NCBI GenBank assembly: GCA_021806295.1
Contig: JAJZXS010000012.1
Span: 1 to 61,268, forward strand
DNA length: 61,268 nt
DNA from: Thermoplasmata archaeon
Lineage (GTDB): Archaea; Thermoplasmatota; Thermoplasmata; Thermoplasmatales; Thermoplasmataceae
Reading direction: 5' to 3'
Under the pieces are notes generated by a model that worked only from the letters and a program-made list of their open reading frames with translations, was not told the DNA's origin and did not search any database. Positions 1 through 8,114 of the stretch are shown one piece after another (positions within the stretch are counted from its first letter, which is position 1; every line of letters begins with the position of its first letter). The position numbers and the translations under genes are program-made.

Positions 1-66
1 ACCAGAAAGAAAGCCACTGAATTTCTGGAACTAAATATTTATATATTGAGTACATATATGCATATA

Positions 67-201
67 ATGGGATTTGTAAATATAATAGTTCATGATGAAA
101 CCAAAGATAGATTAAGAAAATTGAAAAATAATCCGAGGGAAAGCTATAATGATGTTATAACGGAATTACTAAATGAGCATGATAGAAACAAAGAAGAATA
201 A
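67..201 (+). CDS. Small ribbon-helix-helix-like protein preceding tnpB
   Basis: This 44-residue protein begins with a short strand-like stretch (GFVNIIVHDET) followed by two basic helices and ends in NEHDRNKEE. That is the layout of small archaeal RHH/antitoxin-type DNA-binding proteins. An in-frame ATG also lies at 58. A TATA-like run at about 34-48 sits the right distance upstream for a leaderless or near-leaderless message. The 3' end overlaps the first codons of the TnpB frame (173) by 29 bases in another frame, which suggests translational coupling or co-mobilisation. No toxin gene follows; the only partner is TnpB. Function as a regulator of the element is inference. Confidence 0.55.
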   Translation: MGFVNIIVHDETKDRLRKLKNNPRESYNDVITELLNEHDRNKEE

Positions 202-1483
202 AATCAAAGATTCCTTGAACAAAACCAAAAAGAAAAGAAAATCCCAGTCAGCAGTAATTATAAAAACAAAGATAGACAGTGATAAGCTTAATAACAATAC
301 CAGAACAGCATTAAACAGAATATTTTTGGAGGCTAAATGGCTTTATAATTATATAATCAACGATTAATTCAATGATAATATATTCAAATCAGATTATAAG
401 ATAAATAAAGTACCGGTGTATGTAAAGGACCATTATGAAATAAGGGAATTAAAATATATATCATCACAGATGAAGCAGGGTATTATTGACAGGGCCATAG
501 ACAACATAAAGGGATTGCATGAATTAAAAAATAAAGGATTCCCTGTGGGCAGGTTAAAGTATAAGCATAAAGTATCATCTATACCTTTAAAGCAGTATAA
601 TATTACATACAGGATTATCGACAATAACTACATAAAAATACAGGGAATAAAACAGCATATCAGGGTTTATGGCCTAGAGAATTTAGATTCATCCTTTGAC
701 CCGGCAAGTGCTCTGTTAATTCATAAGAATAACAGCTACTATGTGAATATAACTGCATACAGGAATAAAGAGAAAACAACAGTGCCATTGGAACAGCAGT
801 CAATGATATCCTTTGACCTTGGAATCAAAAACCAGCTAACATTATCAAATGGATTAGTATTAAACTACAATATACCAAAATCCAAAAAAGAAAGAAGAAT
901 ACAGAGAAGGTTATCTAAAAAGGCTAAAAACTCAAAGAACTATTACAAATTAAAAAATAGACTAAACACAGAGCAAACAAAAACAACCAATAAGAGAAAG
1001 GACACTGTAAACAAGATAGTACATTATCTATCATCAAACTATGATATAGTAATAACACAGGATGATAACATTAGTGGATGGCAGAGATTATTCGGAAAAA
1101 GAATAGAGTCAACAGGCATAGGTGGAATAAAGGAGGCACTTAAGCATAAGGCCTCAACATTTATACTTCTTGACAGATTCATGGCCACTACAAAGGAATG
1201 CTCCAGCTGCCATAATAAATATGATATCAAACTGGAAGATAGAATATATAGATGCCCTGAATGTGGTTTTATTATAGACAGGGATTATAATTCTGCATTA
1301 AATGACATGTACTATGGAATTAAAAAAATAAATGAAAAATATAAAATAAATATACCTGTGGAGCGCCTAAGGGAATATACGCCTGTGGAGATGAATGCCA
1401 ATACCCTGGAAGGACTGAATATAGGTCCGTATGTCAGGGCAAGCTTTGTCCATGAATCAGGAAGCCTCAATGTTTTAACATGA
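173..1483 (+). pseudogene. tnpB: IS200/IS605-type TnpB, interrupted by one in-frame stop
   Basis: This is a TnpB RNA-guided nuclease gene. A basic N-terminus is followed by a TAA at 365-367. Exactly the same frame then resumes with coding-quality sequence (FNDNIFKSDYKINK) and runs to 1483, so a single nonsense change separates the halves. RuvC-I is SFDLGIKNQ. The RuvC-II region reads ITQDDNISGWQ, with QDD where related proteins have a catalytic glutamate. The zinc ribbon is CSSC...CPEC, and RuvC-III is IDRDYNSALND. No TnpA is adjacent. A downstream start near 416 would give a 355-residue product lacking the N-terminus. Either the element is dying or a shortened protein is made. The family call is firm; activity is unlikely. 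Confidence 0.88.
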
Positions 1484-1485
1484 GG
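1465..1485 (+). ncRNA. Hairpin at the end of tnpB, candidate omega-RNA segment
   Basis: CCTC (1465-1468) pairs with GAGG (1482-1485) and ATGT (1470-1473) with ACAT (1478-1481), leaving one bulged A and a TTTA loop. It overlaps the last codons and stop of tnpB, which is where TnpB guide RNAs are encoded. The pairing is seen directly; the RNA role is inferred from the family. Confidence 0.35.
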
Positions 1486-1532
1486 TAGCTCACCTTGTTA
1501 TTTCAAGATATTTCAGAAATTTTTATAACGTG

Positions 1533-1560
1533 GTGGGAATAAATTCCACCGGGTCCACCA
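1533..1560 (+). other. tRNA 3'-end-like sequence at the element border
   Basis: GTGGG, a 7-base loop and TCCAC form a 5-bp T-arm-like stem-loop. It is followed by a 7-base acceptor-like strand CGGGTCC, a discriminator-like A and CCA ending at 1560. The spacing is exactly that of a tRNA 3' half, but the loop AATAAAT does not fit the TTCRANY consensus and no 5' half exists upstream. It may be a tRNA remnant or attachment-site fragment, or simply the terminal hairpin of the insertion sequence. Confidence 0.3.
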
Positions 1561-1572
1561 ATTGATTGGCTT

Positions 1573-3261
1573 TCAGAGCCTATGCGGAATATCTGTTATA
1601 TGTTTCCATTCTGGTACTGGTGGTAAGAGTTTATCCTCTGGAAGTACAATGACCTCTATAATTGCGGGAGACGCATCTGAAAATACATCTCTCATGCAGG
1701 ACATGATTTCTGAGTCTCTTTCAATGCGTATATATTTCATCGAAAATGCATCTGCAAGTTTACTGTAATTGGTATCGTAAAAATCTGTCCCGCTGAGCAC
1801 TCTTCCATAATCGGAAACCATGGTAGCCCGTATCCATCCAAATGATTTATTGTTGAATATGAACACCTTCACACCAATATTATATCTGGCCACAGTTTCT
1901 AGTTCCCCCTGGGCAAAACCCATGCTCCCGTCAGATGTGAGGCAAACGGTTACGGATCCTCCTGCGTAATATGCCCCTATAGCCGCAGGGAGTGCGAAAC
2001 CAAGTCCACCAGCAGAGTAGTTGAAAAGAAATTTTCTTCCAGAGTGGGTGCAGCGGTAGAACGCCGAAGTGTAAATGGCTCCTATTCCGGGGTCTGCCGT
2101 GATGGCTCCAAATTTTTCACCATATTCCATTAGGCATTTTATAAATTTAGCAGGGTTTACATGGGAGTTGTCCCTTATTGATTCGATAAAGGTGGATTCC
2201 CATTTGTTCCTGGCATCCAGTATTTCATTTCCATATTTCCTTTTTTTAATAAATTCCCGAAGTAATGCATTGATTCTTGAAAGGATTTCAAGGGCGTCCC
2301 CAAGAAGCCCTACAGAAATTTCATAGTTATTGCCCAGTTGGGATACATCGCTATCCAGTTGCACAATCCTGATATGTTTTGATGGATCAGGGGATTTCCA
2401 CCATGATGTGGAAGCCGAGTCAGTATTTGTACCAATGAAAAATATCAGGTCTGCAGAGTCCACGGTGTTTCTGGATATTTCATTTCCACCCCTGCTGCCG
2501 ACTACTCCTATTGATAATGGGTGGTTCTCAGGAAAACTCCCTTTCCCTGAAATGGTTGTACCCACAGGGATAGAAAGCATCTCTGAAAGTTTCAGAAGAG
2601 GTGCCCATGCCCCGGAGTAAAGAACACCCTGCCCGCATATTATAACTGGCCTTGATGCCTTAACCAGCATTTTTGCAGCCCTGGATATTGATGCATCATC
2701 ACATGATTGCCTTATTGATGGAAATCTGGAAAATGTATCATCTGAATAGAGTTCTGATTCTTCTACCCCGTCCTTATACACATTCAGAGGAAAATTGATA
2801 AAAACAGGGCCGGATGGTGGAGTTGTTGCTATCCTGAATCCATATCTAATTATCCTGGGTATATCTCCAGGTGTCGCCACATTCAGAACTTTCTTTGTCA
2901 CACCTGAAAACATGAAGGTTTTATCATACTCTGTAAGTACGTTTTTCTTCGTGGAATTCATTGAAATATCGCTTGAAAGTTCTATCAGTGGGGTACCACT
3001 GGTATATGCCTCTACAATGGCAGGGATGGTGTAGGAGGCCCCGACTCCAGGCACTTCGCATATTCCGGGCTTTGAGGATACCCTGGCATATGCTTCTGCC
3101 ATGATTGCAACATTTCTTTCGTCCCTGCCTGATATGTGATTTATACCCTCAAAACTATCCCATTCATAATATAATGGGAATGACGTTTCTCCTATCAGGC
3201 CGAAAACATGATCAACCTGATATTTTTTGAGCATTTCTAAAATAGACCTGGCTCCGTTCAT
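1573..3261 (-). CDS. Thiamine-diphosphate-dependent enzyme (acetolactate synthase/decarboxylase family)
   Basis: This 562-residue protein has the three-domain layout of the POX/ALS superfamily. The N-terminal pyrimidine-binding domain carries the conserved glutamate region GRDERNVAIMAEAYAR. A central Rossmann-like domain includes PVIICGQGV. The C-terminal diphosphate-binding domain has the SDGSMGFAQGE...NNKSFG metal/ThDP motif. Length matches ALS large subunit, benzoylformate decarboxylase and pyruvate oxidase. No small regulatory ALS subunit is adjacent, so acetolactate synthesis is uncertain and a 2-oxoacid decarboxylase is equally possible. A TATA-like box at about 3283-3293 lies near 26 bp before the ATG, suggesting a leaderless transcript divergent from the ComB-like gene. 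Confidence 0.88.
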   Translation of the reverse strand: MNGARSILEMLKKYQVDHVFGLIGETSFPLYYEWDSFEGINHISGRDERNVAIMAEAYARVSSKPGICEVPGVGASYTIPAIVEAYTSGTPLIELSSDISMNSTKKNVLTEYDKTFMFSGVTKKVLNVATPGDIPRIIRYGFRIATTPPSGPVFINFPLNVYKDGVEESELYSDDTFSRFPSIRQSCDDASISRAAKMLVKASRPVIICGQGVLYSGAWAPLLKLSEMLSIPVGTTISGKGSFPENHPLSIGVVGSRGGNEISRNTVDSADLIFFIGTNTDSASTSWWKSPDPSKHIRIVQLDSDVSQLGNNYEISVGLLGDALEILSRINALLREFIKKRKYGNEILDARNKWESTFIESIRDNSHVNPAKFIKCLMEYGEKFGAITADPGIGAIYTSAFYRCTHSGRKFLFNYSAGGLGFALPAAIGAYYAGGSVTVCLTSDGSMGFAQGELETVARYNIGVKVFIFNNKSFGWIRATMVSDYGRVLSGTDFYDTNYSKLADAFSMKYIRIERDSEIMSCMRDVFSDASPAIIEVIVLPEDKLLPPVPEWKHITDIPHRL

Positions 3262-3400
3262 ATTAATTTAATTTCAGGTAATATATATTGTTTGCTATTT
3301 ATTGACAAACATATCAAAATATGAATTATGTGAATATATTCATTATTCTATATATTTCAAAAATAAAAAATAAGATATATAAAAAGGATATCCGTTATAG
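3262..3400. promoter_or_regulatory. Divergent promoter region, two TATA-like boxes
   Basis: This 139-bp AT-rich gap separates the divergent ThDP-enzyme and comB-like genes. TATA-like runs are visible at about 3283-3293 (reading left) and 3373-3387 (reading right). Each lies roughly 25 bp from its start codon, the geometry of leaderless archaeal promoters. No obvious operator palindrome is seen. Confidence 0.45.
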
Positions 3401-4063
3401 ATGAACGTTAATATTATCGATGGCAGAAAGGAAAAAAAATTTGATGATTCAACAAAGGTTCTCATAGATATTTTCAGGGCAACGACAACAATACCACTAA
3501 TGATTTACAGGGGTGCATCTTCCATAATACCTGTGAGAACTGTAACAGAGACCAGAAAGATGAAATCAAAAAATCCTGATTACCTCACAAGTGGGGAGAG
3601 ATATGGTATCAGAATTCCTGGATTTAATTATGGTAATTCACCCAGCGTTATAATGGGCACTGATTTATCAGGAAAAACTCTTCTGTTCACATCTACCAAT
3701 GGAATTAAGGTTCTTTTTAAAATTGTTGAATATCCGGGCGATATTTACATATCATCTTTTATAAACTTTACTGCAACATACAATGCAGTTAAGGATATGG
3801 AAAGAGTATCGATAATAGTCTCTAACAGACCAGATGGAATATCTGATGAGGATTATATATATGCAAATATGCTGAAAAGCAAACTGGAAGGCAATGATGT
3901 TAACGTACAGGACTACTGCAACCAGATCAGGGAAAGTCATGGGTCGAAGAGACTCAAGATCATGGGTGCAGGAGCTGACATAGAAAGTTCATTACAGGTT
4001 GATCTCTACAAAAACCCCGTCATATATAGCAACGGAAAGATCATGCCGCTGGTAAAGAACTAA
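3401..4063 (+). CDS. comB: ComB-like 2-phosphosulfolactate phosphatase family protein
   Basis: The sequence follows the ComB family: VLIDIFRATTTIPLMIYRGA near the N-terminus, then SGERYGIRIPGFNYGNSPS, then FTSTNGIKVL. In methanogens this Mg-dependent phosphatase converts 2-phosphosulfolactate to sulfolactate on the way to coenzyme M. The 220-residue length is near the family norm. The host looks non-methanogenic, so the physiological substrate is uncertain. The gene converges with the MptE-like gene, their stop codons overlapping by four bases. The ATG is about 25 bp from a TATA box, so a leaderless message is likely. Confidence 0.85.
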   Translation: MNVNIIDGRKEKKFDDSTKVLIDIFRATTTIPLMIYRGASSIIPVRTVTETRKMKSKNPDYLTSGERYGIRIPGFNYGNSPSVIMGTDLSGKTLLFTSTNGIKVLFKIVEYPGDIYISSFINFTATYNAVKDMERVSIIVSNRPDGISDEDYIYANMLKSKLEGNDVNVQDYCNQIRESHGSKRLKIMGAGADIESSLQVDLYKNPVIYSNGKIMPLVKN

Positions 4064-4734
4064 ATTTCGATAATACTGCCTTCTGTGAAATCACTCCCCC
4101 TGGAGTTTGCAAGGCAGTTTAGGAGGTATTTTGCCCATGCAAGCTTTATGCTCTTTCTGATCAGAGAATTATTGTCGTAATAGTTTTTTTTATTAACATG
4201 GTTGAAATCGAATCCTATTAGAGTTATCAATCCGGCATCCAGATGATCCGCAAGAAATGCGGCCCTGTCACCATCGCTGAACCCACCGAAATTATAAAGA
4301 TGTGCCATGGGAATATTCTGTGTTGTTGCCAAAGCATCAGGAAAATATTTTGCATACTGCAATATTTTTTCCCGGTTGTCTCCATGCGCATGCAGGACTA
4401 TTGAAGACCCTTTTCTGGAGGAATTTATTATCGACTCGACATTTCCATCCAGATCGGATACTATAATATCAGGTATTCCCCGCAGTTCCATATACGTGTC
4501 TATGGCTGAATCGGCAACAACAACATATCCACCAGACACCGTTGTAAGGGCATCCTCCAGATCTGGCCCATTTCCTATTATGAAGGCATTCCGTCCACGG
4601 TACCTGTCAAACAATGATTCATCATTATGAATCAATCTATGGAGCTCCAGGGATGATGTATAGTCATCTGTCCTGTTTATTCCAAGAGAATCGGTAATTC
4701 TCAAATAAAGCGGGAACCATTCGCAGAATTTCAT
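4060..4734 (-). CDS. mptE: MptE-like 6-hydroxymethyl-7,8-dihydropterin pyrophosphokinase (DUF115)
   Basis: This 224-residue protein carries the DUF115/MptE core. A glycine-rich nucleotide loop (AFIIGNGPDLEDA) is followed by VVADSAI and DIIVSDLDG, then HAHGDN, and later LITLIGFDFNH. The archaeal MptE enzyme pyrophosphorylates 6-hydroxymethyldihydropterin in tetrahydrofolate or methanopterin synthesis, replacing bacterial FolK. It overlaps the upstream DUF373 gene by four bases (ATGA-type overlap), so the two are probably cotranscribed and translationally coupled. The C-terminus (SRGSDFTEGSIIEI) is complete. Confidence 0.85.
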   Translation of the reverse strand: MKFCEWFPLYLRITDSLGINRTDDYTSSLELHRLIHNDESLFDRYRGRNAFIIGNGPDLEDALTTVSGGYVVVADSAIDTYMELRGIPDIIVSDLDGNVESIINSSRKGSSIVLHAHGDNREKILQYAKYFPDALATTQNIPMAHLYNFGGFSDGDRAAFLADHLDAGLITLIGFDFNHVNKKNYYDNNSLIRKSIKLAWAKYLLNCLANSRGSDFTEGSIIEI

Positions 4735-5858
4735 TTTATCTCCATAACATTTCCATTTTTGTTCTTTATGGACGAAAAATATTTATGCACTGCAGAGGCG
4801 GAAAGGGCAATCACAATTCCGGCTATGATATACCCAAAATACACAGTCATCACAGAGAGCGGTATAAAGCCCACAATGTACCTTATATAATTTATCATAC
4901 CATAGAATATCAGTGCCATGGAGAGTGAAAATGCAATCCCGTACCACATTCTGGACATACCGTGCCTTTCCTCTATATAAAGATCGAAGGCATCAAAGAG
5001 CTCCTTTGAAACAAAGGATGCAAATATCCACCAGACAAAAACAGTAAGAAACAGTAGGACTTTATTCATTATGGGTACCCTTCTAACCGTGGACTCATAA
5101 CTGTATGCAATCCCTATAACTATGATAAAGAAGGAAACAACATAGGATAGCATGGAAATTTTTGCCTCCTGTGAGTACTCTTTCATATTCACTGCAAGCC
5201 TGACAATAAGCTGGTTTAGCTCCACTGCCCTCCCAACAAAATACGCACCCAGAACGATAGTTACGAGCATTACTGCGCCGCTTCCCGGGTTTATTACATA
5301 TGATTTTGTAAGTATCATATAATAAAGGGTGAAAATTAACAAGGACAGACCATAGCTCAACAGAAGCAACCCGACCGGAATTGTAAATTTCCTTGCTATT
5401 TTTTTGTCCCTTATCCCCCTTATAATATAATAATAAAGAGATTCTATATTTTCATTATGCCTTACCAGTATGTGCTTTACATACCTTATTTTTATTCTTG
5501 ATGATATTATAGGAGTTATATAATCATCCTCAGCGCCATCTGAAACCAGTATCAGGTCATCATAATGATCCATGCTGAGAACGTCGTCAAGCTGTTTGCT
5601 CAGTATTTCATCTGATTTTGAACCCACATCATCGTCACCGGTAATAAGGGCAATTTCAACATTCTCATTTTTTCTCTTCAAATCCTCATAAAGCTTAATT
5701 GTGCCGAAAAGTGCATTTGCATCTGAATCCTCAGGATCCACAGAGATTAGCTTAAGAGCTGCATTATAGCAATCGCCATACCCCGTAACAGGACCTTCTA
5801 TGCCCGCCTTTATGCCGTAATCATTATCACGATCCACATTCAGTATTAGAGTTGCCAT
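4731..5858 (-). CDS. DUF373 family membrane protein
   Basis: This is the archaeal DUF373 layout. A soluble N-terminal domain of about 165 residues starts with LILNVDRDNDYG and contains the acidic segments TGDDDVGS and SDGAEDDY. About six hydrophobic helices follow between residues 175 and 360. The function of the family is not established. It is the first gene of a two-gene unit with mptE, and a TATA-like run near 5889-5899 gives a leader of about ten bases. The short hydrophilic C-terminus (KYFSSIKNKNGNVMEIK) would be cytoplasmic if the helix count is even. Confidence 0.85.
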   Translation of the reverse strand: MATLILNVDRDNDYGIKAGIEGPVTGYGDCYNAALKLISVDPEDSDANALFGTIKLYEDLKRKNENVEIALITGDDDVGSKSDEILSKQLDDVLSMDHYDDLILVSDGAEDDYITPIISSRIKIRYVKHILVRHNENIESLYYYIIRGIRDKKIARKFTIPVGLLLLSYGLSLLIFTLYYMILTKSYVINPGSGAVMLVTIVLGAYFVGRAVELNQLIVRLAVNMKEYSQEAKISMLSYVVSFFIIVIGIAYSYESTVRRVPIMNKVLLFLTVFVWWIFASFVSKELFDAFDLYIEERHGMSRMWYGIAFSLSMALIFYGMINYIRYIVGFIPLSVMTVYFGYIIAGIVIALSASAVHKYFSSIKNKNGNVMEIK

Positions 5859-5960
5859 ACCTTATAATTAATAAAGGAAATGTGACTATATAAGTTTTAT
5901 CAATTCATGGTTATAAAATAAAAGTTATATTTAGAGTGGAAGAAGCAGGGCAAAGCTTAT

Positions 5961-6176
5961 CTACTTTATTATGAAATAACCGGCACTTTTCTGCCTTGCC
6001 ACCCTTTTTACAACCTTTTTATCCATTAGTTCCTTTAGCCCTGCGTTAACAAGGCCCTTTCCAAGTGATGCCTTTTTCATTATATCATCTGCTGTTTTCA
6101 GCTTTTCCTCTGAAATAGCTCCCATAGCCTTTAAGGAATCGTATATCTTTTCTGCATTGCCTGATAGGTCTGACAT
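5961..6176 (-). CDS. Small winged-helix-like protein
   Basis: This basic protein of about 71 residues has a helix-turn-helix-like pattern (EEKLKTADDIMKKASLGKGLVNAGLKELMDKKVVKRV, described here in parts: helices at about residues 15-27, 31-45 and 48-54) and a short C-terminal strand ending AGYFIIK. It resembles small archaeal winged-helix proteins that score marginally as transcription regulators. The ATG at 6176 is favoured because GGTGG lies five bases upstream; a GTG three codons earlier is the alternative. It is transcribed divergently from the MBL-fold gene. Regulation of that gene is possible but unsupported. Confidence 0.7.
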   Translation of the reverse strand: MSDLSGNAEKIYDSLKAMGAISEEKLKTADDIMKKASLGKGLVNAGLKELMDKKVVKRVARQKSAGYFIIK

Positions 6177-6282
6177 TATTGCCACCTTATAGTATATATT
6201 ATATAAATATATAAATATAATTAAATCAATAATAAAGAATAAAATTGGATAAAAAAATATAGAAAAAACGTATGTGGAGTTT

Positions 6283-7032
6283 ATGCTTAACTTTTATATG
6301 CTTTCTTCTGGAAGCAGGGGGAACTCCACTGTAATATGGGATGAAAATGACCTGATCATAATAGACTGTGGCATTAGCCTGAAAAAATTCCTGGAGAAAA
6401 CTTCAATGCTCGGCATAGATGATCTTGAAAAATCCATATTTATAAGCCATGAGCATTCCGACCATTCCGCCGGTGCCAGGACTATATCAAGGAAATTGCA
6501 TGCAGATGTTTACTCACGGGCAAGAACCCTGGATAAAATGAGATTCGAAAAAGGTTACAGTATAAATGGTGAGGTGGCCATAGGAAATTTCACGGTTACA
6601 CCGGTTTCAGTGAACCATGATGCTGTGGACCCTGTGGTGTATATAATACGTAAAAGAGGAATAAGGATATCGGTGGTTTCCGATCTCGGAATTGTAAGCG
6701 ATGAACTCCTGTATGAAATGAATGGTTCAGATATTATGGCCATTGAGGCAAACCATGACCCTGAGATGCTGAGAACCGGCCCCTATACTGAAATGCTCAA
6801 GAGGAGAATCAGAAGCGATCATGGGCATCTTTCTAATGAGCAATCAGCCGAGGCAATATCCATGGCAGCAAAGGACAATACCAGGATTGTCCTCACACAC
6901 CTCAGTGAGAAAAATAATACTCCTGATACTGCACTGGAAACTGTCAAGGCGTATCTTTCCAACAGAAATAAAAGATATATTTCCATAGAGGCCGCATCAC
7001 AGGATTTTGGCAGTACACTTTACAGGCTATAA
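6283..7032 (+). CDS. Metallo-beta-lactamase-fold hydrolase, YycJ/WalJ-like
   Basis: The N-terminus MLNFYMLSSGSRGNS is typical of the YycJ/WalJ branch of MBL-fold hydrolases. The zinc motif HEHSDH appears near residue 55, with further metal ligands in NHDAVD and near EANHDPEM, and a histidine in GHLSNEQSAEA and in LTHLSEKNN. Length fits the family at about 250 residues. Members act on DNA or RNA ends or on unknown phosphodiesters. ATG 6283 is preferred over the GTG at 6274 because the conserved family N-terminus starts there. The C-terminal end overlaps the region just before the flavoprotein gene. Confidence 0.87.
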   Translation: MLNFYMLSSGSRGNSTVIWDENDLIIIDCGISLKKFLEKTSMLGIDDLEKSIFISHEHSDHSAGARTISRKLHADVYSRARTLDKMRFEKGYSINGEVAIGNFTVTPVSVNHDAVDPVVYIIRKRGIRISVVSDLGIVSDELLYEMNGSDIMAIEANHDPEMLRTGPYTEMLKRRIRSDHGHLSNEQSAEAISMAAKDNTRIVLTHLSEKNNTPDTALETVKAYLSNRNKRYISIEAASQDFGSTLYRL

Positions 7033-7093
7033 CTACCATAATGATAAATTAGATTATACCAAAGTTTTTGTATTGTATTTATATATTCGTGGC

Positions 7094-8089
7094 ATGGAGG
7101 ATTACGATCTTGTTATAATAGGAGCAGGTCCAACCGGACTTTTTGCCACGTTTCTTGCAGGACTCAGGGATATTAAAAGCGTAACCCTGGAAGCCCTTGA
7201 CTATACTGGTGGACAGATACCTGAACTTTACCCGGAGAAAATGGTATATGATGTTCAGGGTATACCAAGGATAAATGCTACTGAGCTCAGGGATAAAATG
7301 TATGAGCAGGCAAAATTATTCGACGGTGAAATCAGGCTGAGCAGCAAGGTAACGGATATAATACCCGGTGATGATAAGTTTACCGTGGAGGTAAATGGGG
7401 AAAAGGCATACACATGCAAGGCGGTACTTGTATGTACAGGCATAGGCGATTTCACCCCAAGAAAAATTGGATGCCCTGGAGAGGAGGAATTCAAGGGTCG
7501 CGGTGTTGAGTACACAGTCAAGGATATAAACAGGTTCAAGGATCAGGTGGTTGCCATAGTAGGTGGCGGAGATTCCGCCCTGGATTACGCAAGTGAGCTT
7601 GCAGGTACGGCAAAGAAGGTCTATGTCATTCACCATAGCGAAAAATTCAAGGCGGCTGAAAAAACTCTTGACAGCGTAATGAACAATAAGGAGATATCAT
7701 TACTTATGAATAGCTCAGTGACAGAGGTATCAGGTAAGGATAAGGTCAGCAGCATATCAATTTCAAATGCACAGGATAAGAGCGTGCAGAGATTAAACAT
7801 TGATTCCCTGATAGTTGCAATCGGGCATGTGGGTAAGGCCAATACATTCAAATCTGTAAATATAGAGATGAGCAAAAATGGCAGGAATATACTCGTAAAC
7901 GATGAATTCCAGACAAATATAGAGGGCATATTTGCAGTTGGCGATGTGGCCACAATGCCAGGCGAGCCAGTACATCCAATCATAGCAATAGATGGTGGAA
8001 ATGCCTATGTAGCCATCAACTTTATAAAGAAGTATTTAACCCCGAACGCAACCATTTTCGGTGGTCACAGCTCAAATCTTAATATTTAA
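7094..8089 (+). CDS. Ferredoxin-NADP reductase-like, thioredoxin-reductase-fold flavoprotein
   Basis: This 331-residue two-domain flavoprotein has an FAD motif GAGPTG at residues 10-15, the FNR-type GGQIPELYPEKMVYDV segment, an NAD(P) motif VGGGDSAL near residue 155, and the second FAD motif GDVATMPG near the C-terminus. The CxxC redox pair of true thioredoxin reductases is missing: the equivalent site has a single cysteine (GCPGEEEF). That places it with TrxR-like ferredoxin/flavodoxin-NADP reductases. ATG 7094 puts the FAD motif at the usual distance from the start; the longer open frame upstream overlaps the MBL gene and lacks family sequence. Confidence 0.88.
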   Translation: MEDYDLVIIGAGPTGLFATFLAGLRDIKSVTLEALDYTGGQIPELYPEKMVYDVQGIPRINATELRDKMYEQAKLFDGEIRLSSKVTDIIPGDDKFTVEVNGEKAYTCKAVLVCTGIGDFTPRKIGCPGEEEFKGRGVEYTVKDINRFKDQVVAIVGGGDSALDYASELAGTAKKVYVIHHSEKFKAAEKTLDSVMNNKEISLLMNSSVTEVSGKDKVSSISISNAQDKSVQRLNIDSLIVAIGHVGKANTFKSVNIEMSKNGRNILVNDEFQTNIEGIFAVGDVATMPGEPVHPIIAIDGGNAYVAINFIKKYLTPNATIFGGHSSNLNI

Positions 8090-8114
8090 ATAGATATAAA
8101 ACGATAAGCTGTGA

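Noticed and set aside
7007-7093. Longer N-terminus for the ferredoxin-NADP reductase-like protein
   Set aside because: It overlaps the MBL gene and adds residues not seen in the family; the FAD motif is correctly placed from 7094.
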